From Brachynemurus nebulosus (taxonomy: Eukaryota > Arthropoda > Insecta > Neuroptera > Myrmeleontidae), in the NCBI GenBank assembly GCA_035578155.1, contig JAPWDM010000003.1:19432916-19496915 (forward strand): a DNA stretch of 64,000 nucleotides. Reading direction: 5' to 3'. Position numbers and translations under genes: made by a program. Shown here piece after piece: positions 23,331 through 35,277 of the stretch; within the stretch, counting starts at the first letter, position 1; each line of letters opens with the position of its first letter. Below the pieces are notes generated by a model that was given only the letters and a program-made list of their open reading frames with translations, had not been told where the DNA came from and searched no databases.

Positions 23331-24021
23331 AGCTGATCGTTAATATCGGACAATTTTAAAATGACGAGACTATTAAGTCTAAAATTATTTATTTTACCTT
23401 TTAGAAGTGAATTGTTAGTCAATTCAAAATTTCTGTGTATCTATCGTTATTTCTTGATGGTAAGAAACGCCGAGAAGAACTGATTGCCCCTCTAATTGGT
23501 TCAAAAAGAGAAAGAGGCTAAACGATTCAAAATGACTGCACCACTGTGAGGTAAAATTAAAACTTGTTTTTTCACAAATAAAACATTCTGAATATACATA
23601 TATTCGATACAGTGTTTATGTTCATCTCCTTACTGGTAGTAGGTGTTTCACTTTACCTTATAAAACTTTTTCCAAAACCGGATATCTATACGAAAACTAG
23701 TTCCGACCTTATTATTAAATAATGATATGTTGGGTCTCATCATCGTTTAATGAAAAATGGAAGTGATCTAAACCGTACAGATGGAGTGGATAGATTCGTA
23801 GCTTCGGCTCGTGATAATCGGATAGAGAGGAAATTTTTTTCTAGAATAGCAAAAATGGTTAAAAAAACGGCAAGCACCGTGCAAGCAAAATTACTCAATT
23901 TATCGAAATTTATATTCTTGTCACATCAAATTTCATTATAGACAGTGCCAAGTTGGTTTAGTTTTTTTTTTATAGAAATTCTATATGGGTAAGCAGATAA
24001 TATTATGTATAAAACTATACG
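23331..24021. other. AT-rich DNA with one weak ORF
   Basis: A 63-codon ORF at 23750-23941 contains RIAKMVKKTASTVQ, which resembles the second helix of a transposase helix-turn-helix (known Tc1-type pattern 'IA...G.S.STV'). The evidence is a single short motif; nothing downstream continues it. Confidence 0.2.
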
Positions 24022-24023
24022 TA

Positions 24024-24400
24024 CAGTGAGTGTAAAAAATTCAGGCATACTAACAATTTTTATAACTACTTCTAAAAGTCTATGGTAGCCTAAATTTTTT
24101 CATTAAAAAATGAAGTAAATATTTTCAATAGCGGAAAAGAGCTTTTGGTGACTTTTTGGAAAATCAAGCCCTGAATTAAAAATAACGAGCAAACCATTAA
24201 TGTTAAGTGTGCCTTTTACAGTTCAATATACAAAAAAAAATCACACAGAGTTTCAATTTAATCCATCCAGCCGTTTCTTTGTTTTATTCGATTGATTTTT
24301 TGAAAAAATTAAAGGTTCATTTTTTTGCTCTTAAACTTAACAAAATGAAAAAATTTTACTAATGAAAAACTTAATATTTAACAAAATGAAAAAATACCCC
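24024..24400 (+). mobile_element. Possible Tc1/mariner-type end
   Basis: CAGTGAGTGTAAAAAATTCA after TA (24022-24023) resembles the 5' terminus of Tc1/mariner-type elements. The following few hundred bases are AT-rich and non-coding. No matching inverted end was found before the 120-bp array, so the element is truncated or the call is wrong. Confidence 0.3.
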
Positions 24401-24444
24401 TGTCGCAGCATCTGCATAACATAGCGAATTTCCAAATCTTGGGC

Positions 24445-26140
<1,696 letters not shown>

Positions 26141-26645
26141 TCAAAATATTTTTCTGTGCATACAGATGTACATTGTACATATTATGTTGTTTTGTTTCAT
26201 ATTTAATAATATTATATCATAACATAATCTTCAATTTCTTGTTTACTTAAAAATTCAATAAAAAAAAAAATTCTTCATTACATTAGCTTAGAAAATCTGT
26301 TTAATTTTCATTTTTCAACTTGAGATAGAACCATGCTAATTATAATGCAATAAATGAGAAACAAAACTCTATACATGTATGTGTGTTATAACACATGTAT
26401 GTGAATAGACTTCACTTGTTCTCACAAAATTCTTTAATAAAAAAGTGAAATATTTTTATACTTCATAAACAACTGAGATATAAATATAAATTACTTATTA
26501 GACTAACAAAGAAAGAAAACTAATATAAAAGTGAAAATTTACATTTTCTCGAAAAATACTTAAAATAGAAAGAAAATTATAAGAATATTTTCTTCATAAT
26601 TTTTTTTTTCAACTTCTTTTTTTCTTTTCTTTTTCTTTTATCCTT
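26141..26645. other. AT-rich DNA, no feature seen
   Basis: Nothing recognised apart from a pyrimidine-rich stretch at about 26600-26645. Confidence 0.35.
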
Positions 26646-26646
26646 T

Positions 26647-26902
<256 letters not shown>

Positions 26903-27384
26903 TTTAGTGAATATCATTTTCGTATTCTAGGGACCTCAAAACGTATTTCTGTTATGACCCCGCCGGAGGTTGCGTCGTGACACCTACTGTAATAGCTGAA
27001 TTTCGAGTTTTCGAAATTCGCTAAAAAAACAATTTCTCAGTTTTTTCACATTTTTATCAACAGTATTTAAAGAGTCTGGAACCATTACCATAGGTGAATT
27101 TGCCCAAGAAATGAAATTCAACGATATGTATGCGATTGTGTAGCTTAGTGAAAGAGTAAACCATACGTATGGATTTTTCCTCAATATCTTTACATTTTGC
27201 GGAGTTATAATACCAAATACCAAAAAATAGTGGTCTTATTTAAACTTTTTTTTCTCGTAAACTATTACAGATAAAACGATGAAACAAAATCCATATTGTT
27301 TGATATGTCCAGTACTTTATTATATATTTTTTTCATTTAAAATGGACATTAAATACCCTTTATAAAATATGAAAAAAAAATTCA

Positions 27385-27501
27385 TTAAATTTTTTTAGCT
27401 ACTTGTACAAGAGTGACCACTTTCTTATTACTACCAAAAGAAAGCTCGCAAGCACTTCCCTCATCTCCCTGAATTTTATTTTTGTCAAAAGCGTGGAACA
27501 T
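27385..27501 (-). CDS. Coding-like ORF, left palindrome arm
   Basis: This is the mirror copy of the frame at 28760-28876, with the same codons on the opposite strand. See that entry for composition and alternatives. Confidence 0.25.
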   Translation of the reverse strand: MFHAFDKNKIQGDEGSACELSFGSNKKVVTLVQVAKKI

Positions 27502-27557
27502 ATTGAAAAAAAATAAGAACATATATATTTGGTGATGTTCATGGTATGTGTATGTGC

Positions 27558-27690
27558 AGGTACAGGTCAACAAATCTGACTTTACTTCTTCAAGGTCATT
27601 AAAAATGCTTTCTTAAAGAAGTGAGATAGTACTTAATATAAAGAAAAAATGACCTTGAAGAGGCAAAGTCAGATTTGTTGAACTGTACCT
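27558..27690. mobile_element. 133-bp hairpin MITE inside left arm
   Basis: Ends GGTACAGGTCAACAAATCTG and CAGATTTGTTGAACTGTACC are inverted and continue inward (ACTTCTTCAAGGTCATT / AATGACCTTGAAGAGG). It is non-coding and the identical insertion occurs in the right arm (28571-28703), so it predates the palindrome. Confidence 0.7.
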
Positions 27691-28570
27691 ACTTGCTTTT
27701 GAATTACGTTTTTAAGAAATATTTTGAATGAATAAATGAATCATTGAATGTTTTTTTTTTTTTTTTTTTTTTTATTTTTTTATTACATGATAATCTGATG
27801 CCTGCTCTACACTCTCGATCGAAGTTCCTCGACGAAGTAAGCGCTAAAGTTGGCTGAAGTCGGAATACCGTTATAACACCAGCCACGAAGAACCATGAAA
27901 TGACCTTTTACACTCTGTACTCGGTCCACTTTGCGAGAATTGAGAGTAGCCATAAGGAATCTAATATGTTTTATGTTCAAAATGTAGACTCATTCCACAT
28001 AGGAGTTTTAAAAAATAATTAGCTACGAATCAAGAACTAATTTTTTTTATTGCTTTTAACATACTTCTCAAGTCTAGAATTTTAAATTCACTCATGAAGT
28101 TAAATACATCACTAATTGATCAAGTAAACAGTTTTAGTTTACCTAACAGGTAAGTAAAAATGTTAGTTGGATTTACTTGCGAAATAATTGTAGAACTGAG
28201 TAATACGTTAAAAACAATGAGAGAAGTTAGTTCTTTTTTCGTAACTAATTGTATTTTAGAACTCCGATATGAAAAAAGTCTACATTTTGAAGACAAAACA
28301 TATTAAATTCCTTATGCCTACTCTCAATTCTCGCAAAGTGGACCGAGTACGAGACTGTAAAAGGTCATTTCATGGTTCTTCGTGGCTGGTGTTATAACGG
28401 TATTCCGACTTCAGCCAACTTTAGCGCTTACTTGGTCGAGGAACTTCGATCGAGAGTGTAGAGCAGGCATCAGATTATCATGCAATAAAAAAAAAAAATA
28501 AAAAAAATAACATTCAATGATTCATTTATTCATTCAAAATATTCCTTAAAAACGTAATTCAAAAACAAGT

Positions 28571-28703
28571 AGGTACAGTTCAACAAATCTGACTTTGCCT
28601 CTTCAAGGTCATTTTTTCTTTATATTAAGTACTATCTCACTTCTTTAAGAAAGCATTTTTAATGACCTTGAAGAAGTAAAGTCAGATTTGTTGACCTGTA
28701 CCT
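28571..28703. mobile_element. 133-bp hairpin MITE inside right arm
   Basis: Mirror copy of the element at 27558-27690, with the same inverted ends. Confidence 0.7.
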
Positions 28704-28759
28704 GCACATACACATACCATGAACATCACCAAATATATATGTTCTTATTTTTTTTCAAT

Positions 28760-28876
28760 ATGTTCCACGCTTTTGACAAAAATAAAATTCAGGGAGATGA
28801 GGGAAGTGCTTGCGAGCTTTCTTTTGGTAGTAATAAGAAAGTGGTCACTCTTGTACAAGTAGCTAAAAAAATTTAA
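28760..28876 (+). CDS. Coding-like ORF, right palindrome arm
   Basis: ATG at 28760 opens 38 codons to TAA 28874-28876. The peptide begins MFHAFDKNKIQGDEGSACEL and ends VVTLVQVAKKI. Codons are mixed in a way unlike the surrounding AT-rich DNA, which suggests a coding past, but no domain is recognised and the frame has no start context or splice signal I trust. An identical copy lies on the other strand in the left arm. It may be a captured or truncated fragment of a transposon or host gene. Confidence 0.28.
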   Translation: MFHAFDKNKIQGDEGSACELSFGSNKKVVTLVQVAKKI

Positions 28877-29193
28877 TGAATTTATTTTTCGTATTTTATA
28901 AAGGGTATTTAATGTCCATTTTAAATGAAAAAAATATATAATAAAGTACTGGACATAGCAAACAATATGGATTTTGTTTCATCGTTTTATCTGTAATAGT
29001 TTACGAGAAAAAAAAGTTTGAATAAGACCACTATTTTTTGGTATTTGGTATTATAACTCCGCAAAATGTAAAGATATTGAGGAAAAATCCATACGTATGG
29101 TTTACTCTTTCACTAAGCTACACAATCGCATACATATCGTTGAATTTCATTTCTTGGGCAAATTCACCTATGGTAATGGTTCCAGACTCTTTA

Positions 29194-29869
29194 TAAGAAA
29201 AAGAAAATTTCTTCAAAAATTTTCAGAAAAATATTTTTTTATATCTTTCGAAAATACTTTTAAAACTTCGATACGACCACTTTTAACGAAGATACAGCCA
29301 TTCGAACAATCGCTAAAAATTTAAAATTTTTTTTTTGATCCTTTATTTTTTTTCCGCTAGTGTATTAGAAGATTTGTGAAGGTGCTGGTTGTATGCAAAA
29401 TCATGGTTATATAGACACAAGATAATAACAAATTCTAACTAAAGGATACTTTTTCTTTTTTATTCTAATAAACTTTAGACAATAAATTGTAAGAGGAAGA
29501 TTTATTTTCAATTTTTATGAAATTGTCTTGGAATTTTTGAACATTGTTCTATACTGAAAAAAGACGTTTAAAATTGTAACGAATTTAAAAAAAAAAAATC
29601 GAAAAGTCCCAGAAATGATGGAACTGTATGCAGCACTTTTTCGCATTAGAAGGGAATAGTCTGTTTTAGCTCTCCTACTAAAATTTTTCTGCCACCTAAA
29701 TAAATGTTCAAAGTAAACCTTTAAAAGTTTTTTTTATAGGCTTTTTATATAATTCCAAATATTTTGAACCAGATTTTAATTTTTATGAGTATTTATAAAA
29801 TCTTGCTTAAATATTTGTTGCAGAAAGAAAGATAGGCAATTTTCAGAAATCCGTAGATGTAAATGAATT
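29194..29869. other. AT-rich DNA, no feature seen
   Basis: The flank of the palindrome continues an open frame (29097-29324) out of the arm, but it shows no motif. Nothing else was recognised. Confidence 0.35.
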
Positions 29870-30614
29870 TTAACCCTTACCTACACGATTTTTATGCCAA
29901 TATTTTTTTGCCTTTTTTCTAACACGCCTAAAGGCTCTGAGTAAACGTAGGGGGCTGAAATTTTGTACATGTATTGAATTGGTATCCAGTTAGTGTTTTT
30001 TAGGGATTCCTCGTTACTTTTCCCTCCACTTCTCTCATTTTTACATCGGAATTCAATGGTATTTTTAAATGTATTTAAAATGCTTAAGACAAGTAGGCGA
30101 ATAGTAAATTTAAAAATTTAAAAAAAATGAACTTGTATATACCTATGCAATATATACCTATTAAGTAATTTTAAAATGTTATTAATGTTTATTTATAAGT
30201 AGGAATTTAGGATTTTTATTTATAAAATAGAAATTTTGGATTTTTTTGAAAAGAACAAATATCTTCATAAAGGCGATCCAGTTTACTATTTAAGGTCCTT
30301 TTTTAATATTTAAAAATAATACACAAAGGCAATTGGCGGATAAGCATGGGTAGGAATGTCCTCGTACGAATTGTGTTGACTTTTTTCCTGCTAACTGCTC
30401 TCGGCACTAAATTGAAATTTACTGCGATTTAGCCCTTAAAAACTTAAAACTTTTTCTTAAAGCCCCGATCAGCCGGACACTCATCATCAGTTTTGAAACC
30501 ACCAAAATGACAAATCGCTTGTAGACTGTCAATCACATTTCGCTTGTAGACATTCAATACCGAAGATGAAGGGAAAAATTTGACTTCCGTGATGGGCCCC
30601 CGCTGCTTACGGCG
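29870..30614 (+). mobile_element. HINE copy 4, 5'-truncated and older
   Basis: Matches the 3' half of the HINEs at 40 and 42 kb from 'TTAACCCTTACC-CACGATTTT' onward and ends GACTTCCGTGATGGGC...CTTACGGCG before TTTT. The hairpin and the right subterminal repeat (AAAAATTTGACT) are degraded. Diagnostic changes (GTGTCCGG, ATCGGGGCTTTA, GCTTATCCGCCAATTGCC on its minus strand) agree with the inner 3' module of copy 1 rather than with copies 2 and 3, defining an older subfamily. Confidence 0.7.
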
Positions 30615-31163
30615 TTTTTATATTTTTTTTTCACCATCAGTGTGTTTGTTTAATATTGCTTTTATTAAAAATGTGTATGTTTACACATGTTGAATCATTT
30701 CCTGAATTTATTTATATAGTTTTAATTCTTTAATAATAGGTTAGTGTCAACTATTAAACGATCCCTGGGGAAGCTTTCTGTGAAAGTGCATAAACCGTAT
30801 AGTATTAATATTTTATGAATAAAAAGAAATTCATATTTTTTTTCGTTCTAAAGTTATTTCTGTCCTTAAGACTGAAAATGAGCTTTCGCTGATAGATACT
30901 CTTGTTGCTTTCTACATGCCCTGTATATTAACTCGTGTTACGTATAAAGTGTTGAGTCTCTAGTTTAGTTTGTCAGCTGCTCGTAAGCAGGGCGCTAGGT
31001 GAGTGTATACAGAATACATATACATATATACATACATGTGTTCATACATTGTACATACTTCAACACTATCAACGCCAACCGTGTACTAACGCCCGCCATT
31101 AACAAACAGACCAACAGACAGCCGAATGGACTGACGAACAGACTAACTAGGTTGTCGTCCTGT
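30615..31163. other. Transition from AT-rich DNA to a GC-balanced island
   Basis: From about 30960 the base composition becomes balanced. A donor-like sequence CGCTAGGTGAGTG lies at 30992-31004. Imperfect AACAGAC words recur at 31100-31145. This may be the 5' region of the ORF at 31220, but no promoter is evident. Confidence 0.25.
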
Positions 31164-31190
31164 GACTCTCCTGACTCTCCTGACTCTCCT
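31164..31190 (+). repeat. 9-bp tandem repeat, 3 copies
   Basis: GACTCTCCT is repeated three times without change. In one frame it encodes Ser-Pro-Asp repeats. Confidence 0.9.
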
Positions 31191-31219
31191 GATGGTGTGT
31201 GTGTCCGTTAGGCGATTGT

Positions 31220-31513
31220 ATGTCACAACCAGTTCACATTGATGGACACCAATGTCCGGTGTGTAATTTTCCAGGATATGCTTTGACAAGTATATGCCAC
31301 GCTGTTGTTCACTATGCCCGTGGTAGTGGTAGTAGTACCGGAGAGTGGAGAGTGGATTGGTTGCTGCTGGTCGAAGTAGTTCACTTCAGCAATAAAGTAA
31401 AATCATCTTTATTTATATTCTCTCATTCATTCTGTCTCACTTCTATACAAATATTTATACAAATTGGATATAGTGGTATAATATATACAGATGTTATGGA
31501 ACAGGGCCGTTAG
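31220..31513 (+). CDS. Candidate small protein with Cys/His cluster
   Basis: ATG at 31220 opens 97 codons to TAG 31511-31513. The first ~50 codons have balanced, coding-like composition. They contain CPVCNFPGYALTSICHAVVH (about residues 12-31), spaced C-x2-C-x11-H-x3-H, one residue off the classical C2H2 zinc-finger spacing; the central phenylalanine is not in its usual place. A Gly/Ser-rich link (RGSGSSTGEW) follows. The second half is hydrophobic and AT-coded, so the true exon may end earlier. An acceptor-like GTGTAATTTTCCAG also lies inside (to about 31274). I do not recognise a family; a chance ORF in a 5' UTR is the main alternative. Confidence 0.28.
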   Translation: MSQPVHIDGHQCPVCNFPGYALTSICHAVVHYARGSGSSTGEWRVDWLLLVEVVHFSNKVKSSLFIFSHSFCLTSIQIFIQIGYSGIIYTDVMEQGR

Positions 31514-31751
31514 GCGTCTATATTAAATGCGGAGAATAGTATTTTTTTAGAGGGCATCGAATCAGTGCAGAGCTTATTGAACACCTTTGGTTTTATCCAA
31601 TAATTTTAGTGGACACCTGGGTCTTTATTATCTTAATATGACCATTGTTTAACTTTAAAGTGTCATAAAATAAGTTCAAAATTTCCAAAATAATCCTGTT
31701 ATGATTTTTACGTCGAAGCTTATGTAGAGCGCATTAAATTTTTGGACATTT
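31514..31751. other. No feature seen
   Basis: Short AT-rich link between the ORF and the next repeat. Confidence 0.3.
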
Positions 31752-32985
31752 AAACTGCTTACTGACTGACAGACAACGCAAAGCCTAAACCGTTGAGTTT
31801 GGAAGAATGAAATGTTGCACAAAAGCTCCCTATGTAACGTAGGTGAGCACTAAGAAAAGATTTTGGAAAATTCGTCCCTTAAGTGGGTTAAATAGGGAAT
31901 GAAAATTTGGATGGAAATTCGTCATTTTGAAGTTAGTGGTATATAAAAAGATGTTGCTATGGCTATTAAAATAAATAATATCTTATATTTAATAAATTTT
32001 TAACACTGAATGACATCCTGAGATGTTGCCGATGGTAAATTTCATCGGGTGGATATACGGTTGGTAAATATATAAGTAAGTTGTCAAGTGCAATTTGCAT
32101 TTGCGCATACAGTGTTCCATACGATCAGTTGTTATTATGGATTTGATGAATGTAATAGTATATGAGGATAGATAGAAACAATATCTTACTTAAATAAATT
32201 TTACTCCAGAAATAAAGTATAATTCTTAATTGCAAAACGATCGTATCGTTATATTGACTGTTTTATACTTACAAAAAAGAAGGAAGCGATGTTTATTGAA
32301 TGTGTTAACCCGCGCCGCCTGTTTTCTTTCAGTAATTATCAGCGATATTGTTTATTATAAAACATGCAATAATAGATAATATTATGTTGTTAAAAAATTA
32401 CTTATAAATTTTTGTCAATTTATTTGGATACTAGCCGGCCCGATGGGATTTCCCATCGACAACATCTTTTTATTAGGTACTTGCTTTCTGCTCACTTTTA
32501 ATGTTTTTCAAAGCTTAAATCAATATCCACGTTTCTAACTTCAAAAATGACGAACTTCCCATACGAACATTCATTTTCTGTTTTAACTCCTTAGGCAATA
32601 AATTTCCAGAAACAACTGACTTTTATTTATAAATAGAAGCCTAAACACCCATTTTCGTAACTCCTGTGCTAAATTTCGTTCTTCTAAACCCAACCCAACC
32701 CAAGTTTAGGTTGTGCGTTGTCTGTCAGTCAAAGTTAAACATTCATTAAATAAGATATTATTTATTTTAATAGCCATAGTAACATATTTTTCTAACTTCA
32801 AAATAACGAATTTCCATAAAAATTTACATTCCATATTTAACCCACTTAGGGGGCGAATTTTCAAAAATCCCTTCTTAGTGGTCACTTACGTTACATAGGA
32901 AACTCCTGTGCAAAATTTCACTTTTCTAAACCCAACGGCTTAACTTGTCTGTTGTCTGTCAGTCAGTCAGTGTTAGAAATTTATT
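31752..32985. repeat. Inverted/direct repeat set with ~240-bp units
   Basis: The block 31752-31995 is the reverse complement of 32736-32985 (shared ACTGACTGACAGACAAC, TTAAGTGGGTTAAATA-like, GCTATGGCTATTAAAATAAA). A third unit in the same orientation as the right one lies at about 32505-32735. The middle holds GCCCGATGGGATTTCCCATC (32438-32457), itself palindromic. The ORF 32713-32898 is an artefact. It is probably a foldback-type or composite interspersed repeat; superfamily unknown. Confidence 0.65.
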
Positions 32986-33061
32986 AAGTAGATTTTGGAT
33001 TTATCATTTCTAAGGATACATTAAGAGATATGAAATATATAATAGTATATTACGTGATTGA

Positions 33062-33310
33062 AGTTGTAAGCTGCATATTACACATGAGAGAAAAAGTTAC
33101 GTAAGAGCTGCGCAGCGACGAGTGCGTAATTGAGCGAGTGTGTAACATGGCTTACAACCGAGTTACGTACTATACTTTATCTACGACTACCATCAGTCGA
33201 TAGGTAAGCATGTAAAGAGGTATTTTTTGCACAAATGTATGTAATATATAGCTTACCTAGATAGTATTATGTACAATAAACAAGGAATTTTATTGTAGTC
33301 GTAGATAAAA
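33062..33310. repeat. Imperfect palindrome with outer inverted repeat
   Basis: The inner palindrome (about 33062-33170) pairs GTTGTAAGC...TTACAC with GTGTAAC...GCTTACAAC around AGCTGCGCAGC. An outer inverted pair, TTATCTACGACTAC (33178-33191) and GTAGTCGTAGATAA, ends near 33308. Likely MITE remnants. Confidence 0.5.
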
Positions 33311-34817
33311 GTAATTTATGTCTCTAATTGTATCTGTGCAGAAATTGCCATATTTTTTGGCATGTAAATATCAGTTATTTCTTCTCTTTTTAATTTCTAG
33401 AAGTCATTTTCTAAAGCGTTCACGAAAATACCCGTTTAACATAACATTAACCACAATTATAGACTAACATCTTGAAAAAGAGCAAAATATGTCATGAAGC
33501 TTTCTTTTTATATATCAAGGAAATTCTGCAAGAAAATTCAGTCCTGTTGATGTTTATTCGATTTACACCTCATTCTTAATGTTCATGAAGTTTTCGGCTT
33601 TTTTTTCTGAGAGATCTTTCTGGTAATAATGGTTAGGGACAGTAAAAAATTTCTTCACTAGCAAGAAAATCATAAAAATATTATGTTATAGAAAATTTTT
33701 GCTTGCAACGATTTGCTCAGACGCCCCTGTTTGAACGCTCTGTTAAACTGTAGGTAAAAGATAAGTAGGAAAAATTATATATGTATATGTATATATATTT
33801 GTATAATGAAATCTAGGTCCCGGAGTCCGGAGTTTTTGAGTAAAATAAATAATATCATCACACTGTGAAATATGTGTGCACATGTTAACCATATCATAAT
33901 TTACTTTTTATATTAAATAGATTTTATACGATGTCCTTGTTATGTTTTATCCTCCGTAGGTTTTATTTATACTATTTATCCTCATTTGAAATTATTGTCC
34001 TTGCTATGTTCTATATTTGATATTTATGTTTTTACGTGTTTTGATGCATACTTGCCATTAATACGCTAGAATAGTTTATATTCAACGTCCTTAACGAAAT
34101 AATGACTTAAACGTTGAGAAACATTAGAGAAGGCAGCAAAAATTTTTCATTTTTAGGATTCGAAAGAAGAAAATCTTAGGACTCTAATAATGTTGTGTCC
34201 TTCCGTCATATAATTTCTATATCTTTCAGCCTACGAACAAGTGTTGCATTTTTTTCAATTTTTTAAGATAGTTTCTCGTACCGGAAATTGGAAATAAACC
34301 TTTTTTTCAGGAATTACAATGTATAAAATATTGTTAGAAGGGACTCGAAAAATAAAGTGGCGATTCTTTTTACTGTTTTTGATTTTTAGACTCCGTTTGT
34401 GGAATATTGAACTTCAAAGTGAGGTAATTAAAAATATTGGAGTTTCCCCACTGTATTCCATTACAGTTGAACTCTACCCTACTACGGAAAACCTTTCATT
34501 TCATTCATTCAAATTAACAAGTAATATATGAAAATTTTTATTTAAGTCCTGAAATTCAATTTATAAATGAAATTCTATATTTATTCAATTTTTTTCAATT
34601 TCTGTTTCTCTCATTTTGTATTTTCCTGTTAATTTTTTTTTTCTCAAGAAAAACAACATTTGGTGAAAATAAACTTTTTAATTCAAACAGAGCATAGTAT
34701 ATACGGTGCAGTGGAGCAGTGTTATATACACACCTACATTAGTATATACCTACATATCTTCTGATATTTTGCTCTTGCTAAGTTACTGAAATAACTGAAT
34801 AATTTATTCAACTTTAG
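33311..34817. other. AT-rich DNA, no firm feature
   Basis: A 70-codon frame at 34319-34531 has little support. Part of it (about 34370-34430) resembles 520-580 in the window (TAGACTCCGTTTGTGGAATA versus TAAGCTTCGTTTGTGAAACA), which points to a degenerate repeat. Nothing else was recognised. Confidence 0.3.
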
Positions 34818-34938
34818 AACAGTTGTCGAAAAAATTCGAAGAACTGAAGTATCTTCAAAGAAGGAATTACATCTATATCATTTTATTGAAGTCAAAAATG
34901 ATACACCTGTCCACCGAGTGTCACCAAGTTTCGAATGA
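34818..34938 (+). CDS. Exon-like coding island (possible terminal exon)
   Basis: A splice acceptor (TTATTCAACTTTAG, AG at 34816-34817) is followed by an open frame that ends at TGA 34936-34938. The peptide (39 residues) begins TVVEKIRRTEVSSKKELHLY, is charged, and has a codon choice unlike random AT-rich DNA (GAC/CAC/GTG/CCT mixed). A longer overlapping ORF in another frame (34823-35017) looks like its shadow. The upstream exon was not found and the protein family is unknown. Being short, it could be a decayed transposon exon. Confidence 0.35.
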
Positions 34939-35054
34939 GAAAACAGTATCACTATCCAAATACGTTGGATTACATGTTGAGACAAATAGCACAAAATATG
35001 CATATAATTTCAATTAATTTTCATTTTTTTAATATATTCTAGTTGTAGGTAGAA

Positions 35055-35277
35055 TTATAGAATCGGCGAGACCGAATACGCGCTCTCGGACACAAGAAAA
35101 ATAACGAGCAAAAAAAAAGTATTGTTTTCTCCGGAGCCCCTTAATTTTTACCCAAACATAGTAAAAATTGCAGCCCAAAGTTAAAGAAACCTCCTCTCAT
35201 TTTCGTTAGACCCCTAATCACGCGTCCGGGCCTACGGGCAATTGCCTCACCTACCCTTCCCTCTCGCCGGCTCTGTG
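35055..35277 (-). mobile_element. GC-rich MITE remnant, hAT-like
   Basis: On the minus strand it begins CAGAGCCGGCGAGAGGGAAG and contains GGCAATTGCCCGTAGGCCCG and TTTTTTTGCTCGTTATTTTT, parallel to the 195-bp MITE at 22692 (TTTTTTGCTTGTTATTTATA there). It ends near GTCTCGCCGATTC. The flanks do not give a clear 8-bp duplication, so the boundaries are approximate and the copy is old. Confidence 0.45.

Larger units (their letters stand above)
27068..29193. repeat. 2.1-kb near-perfect palindrome, ~1-kb arms
   Basis: The sequence from 27068 (TAAAGAGTCTGGAACCATTA) is mirrored to 29193 (TAATGGTTCCAGACTCTTTA) about a centre near 28130. The outer ~870 bp of each arm are almost identical. Towards the centre (27960-28300) the arms still pair but with many differences and no clean spacer. 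Each arm contains a small TIR element, a T- or A-rich tract and the same 39-codon frame. It could be a TIR element made only of long arms or an inverted duplication; I found no clear target duplication. Confidence 0.9.
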
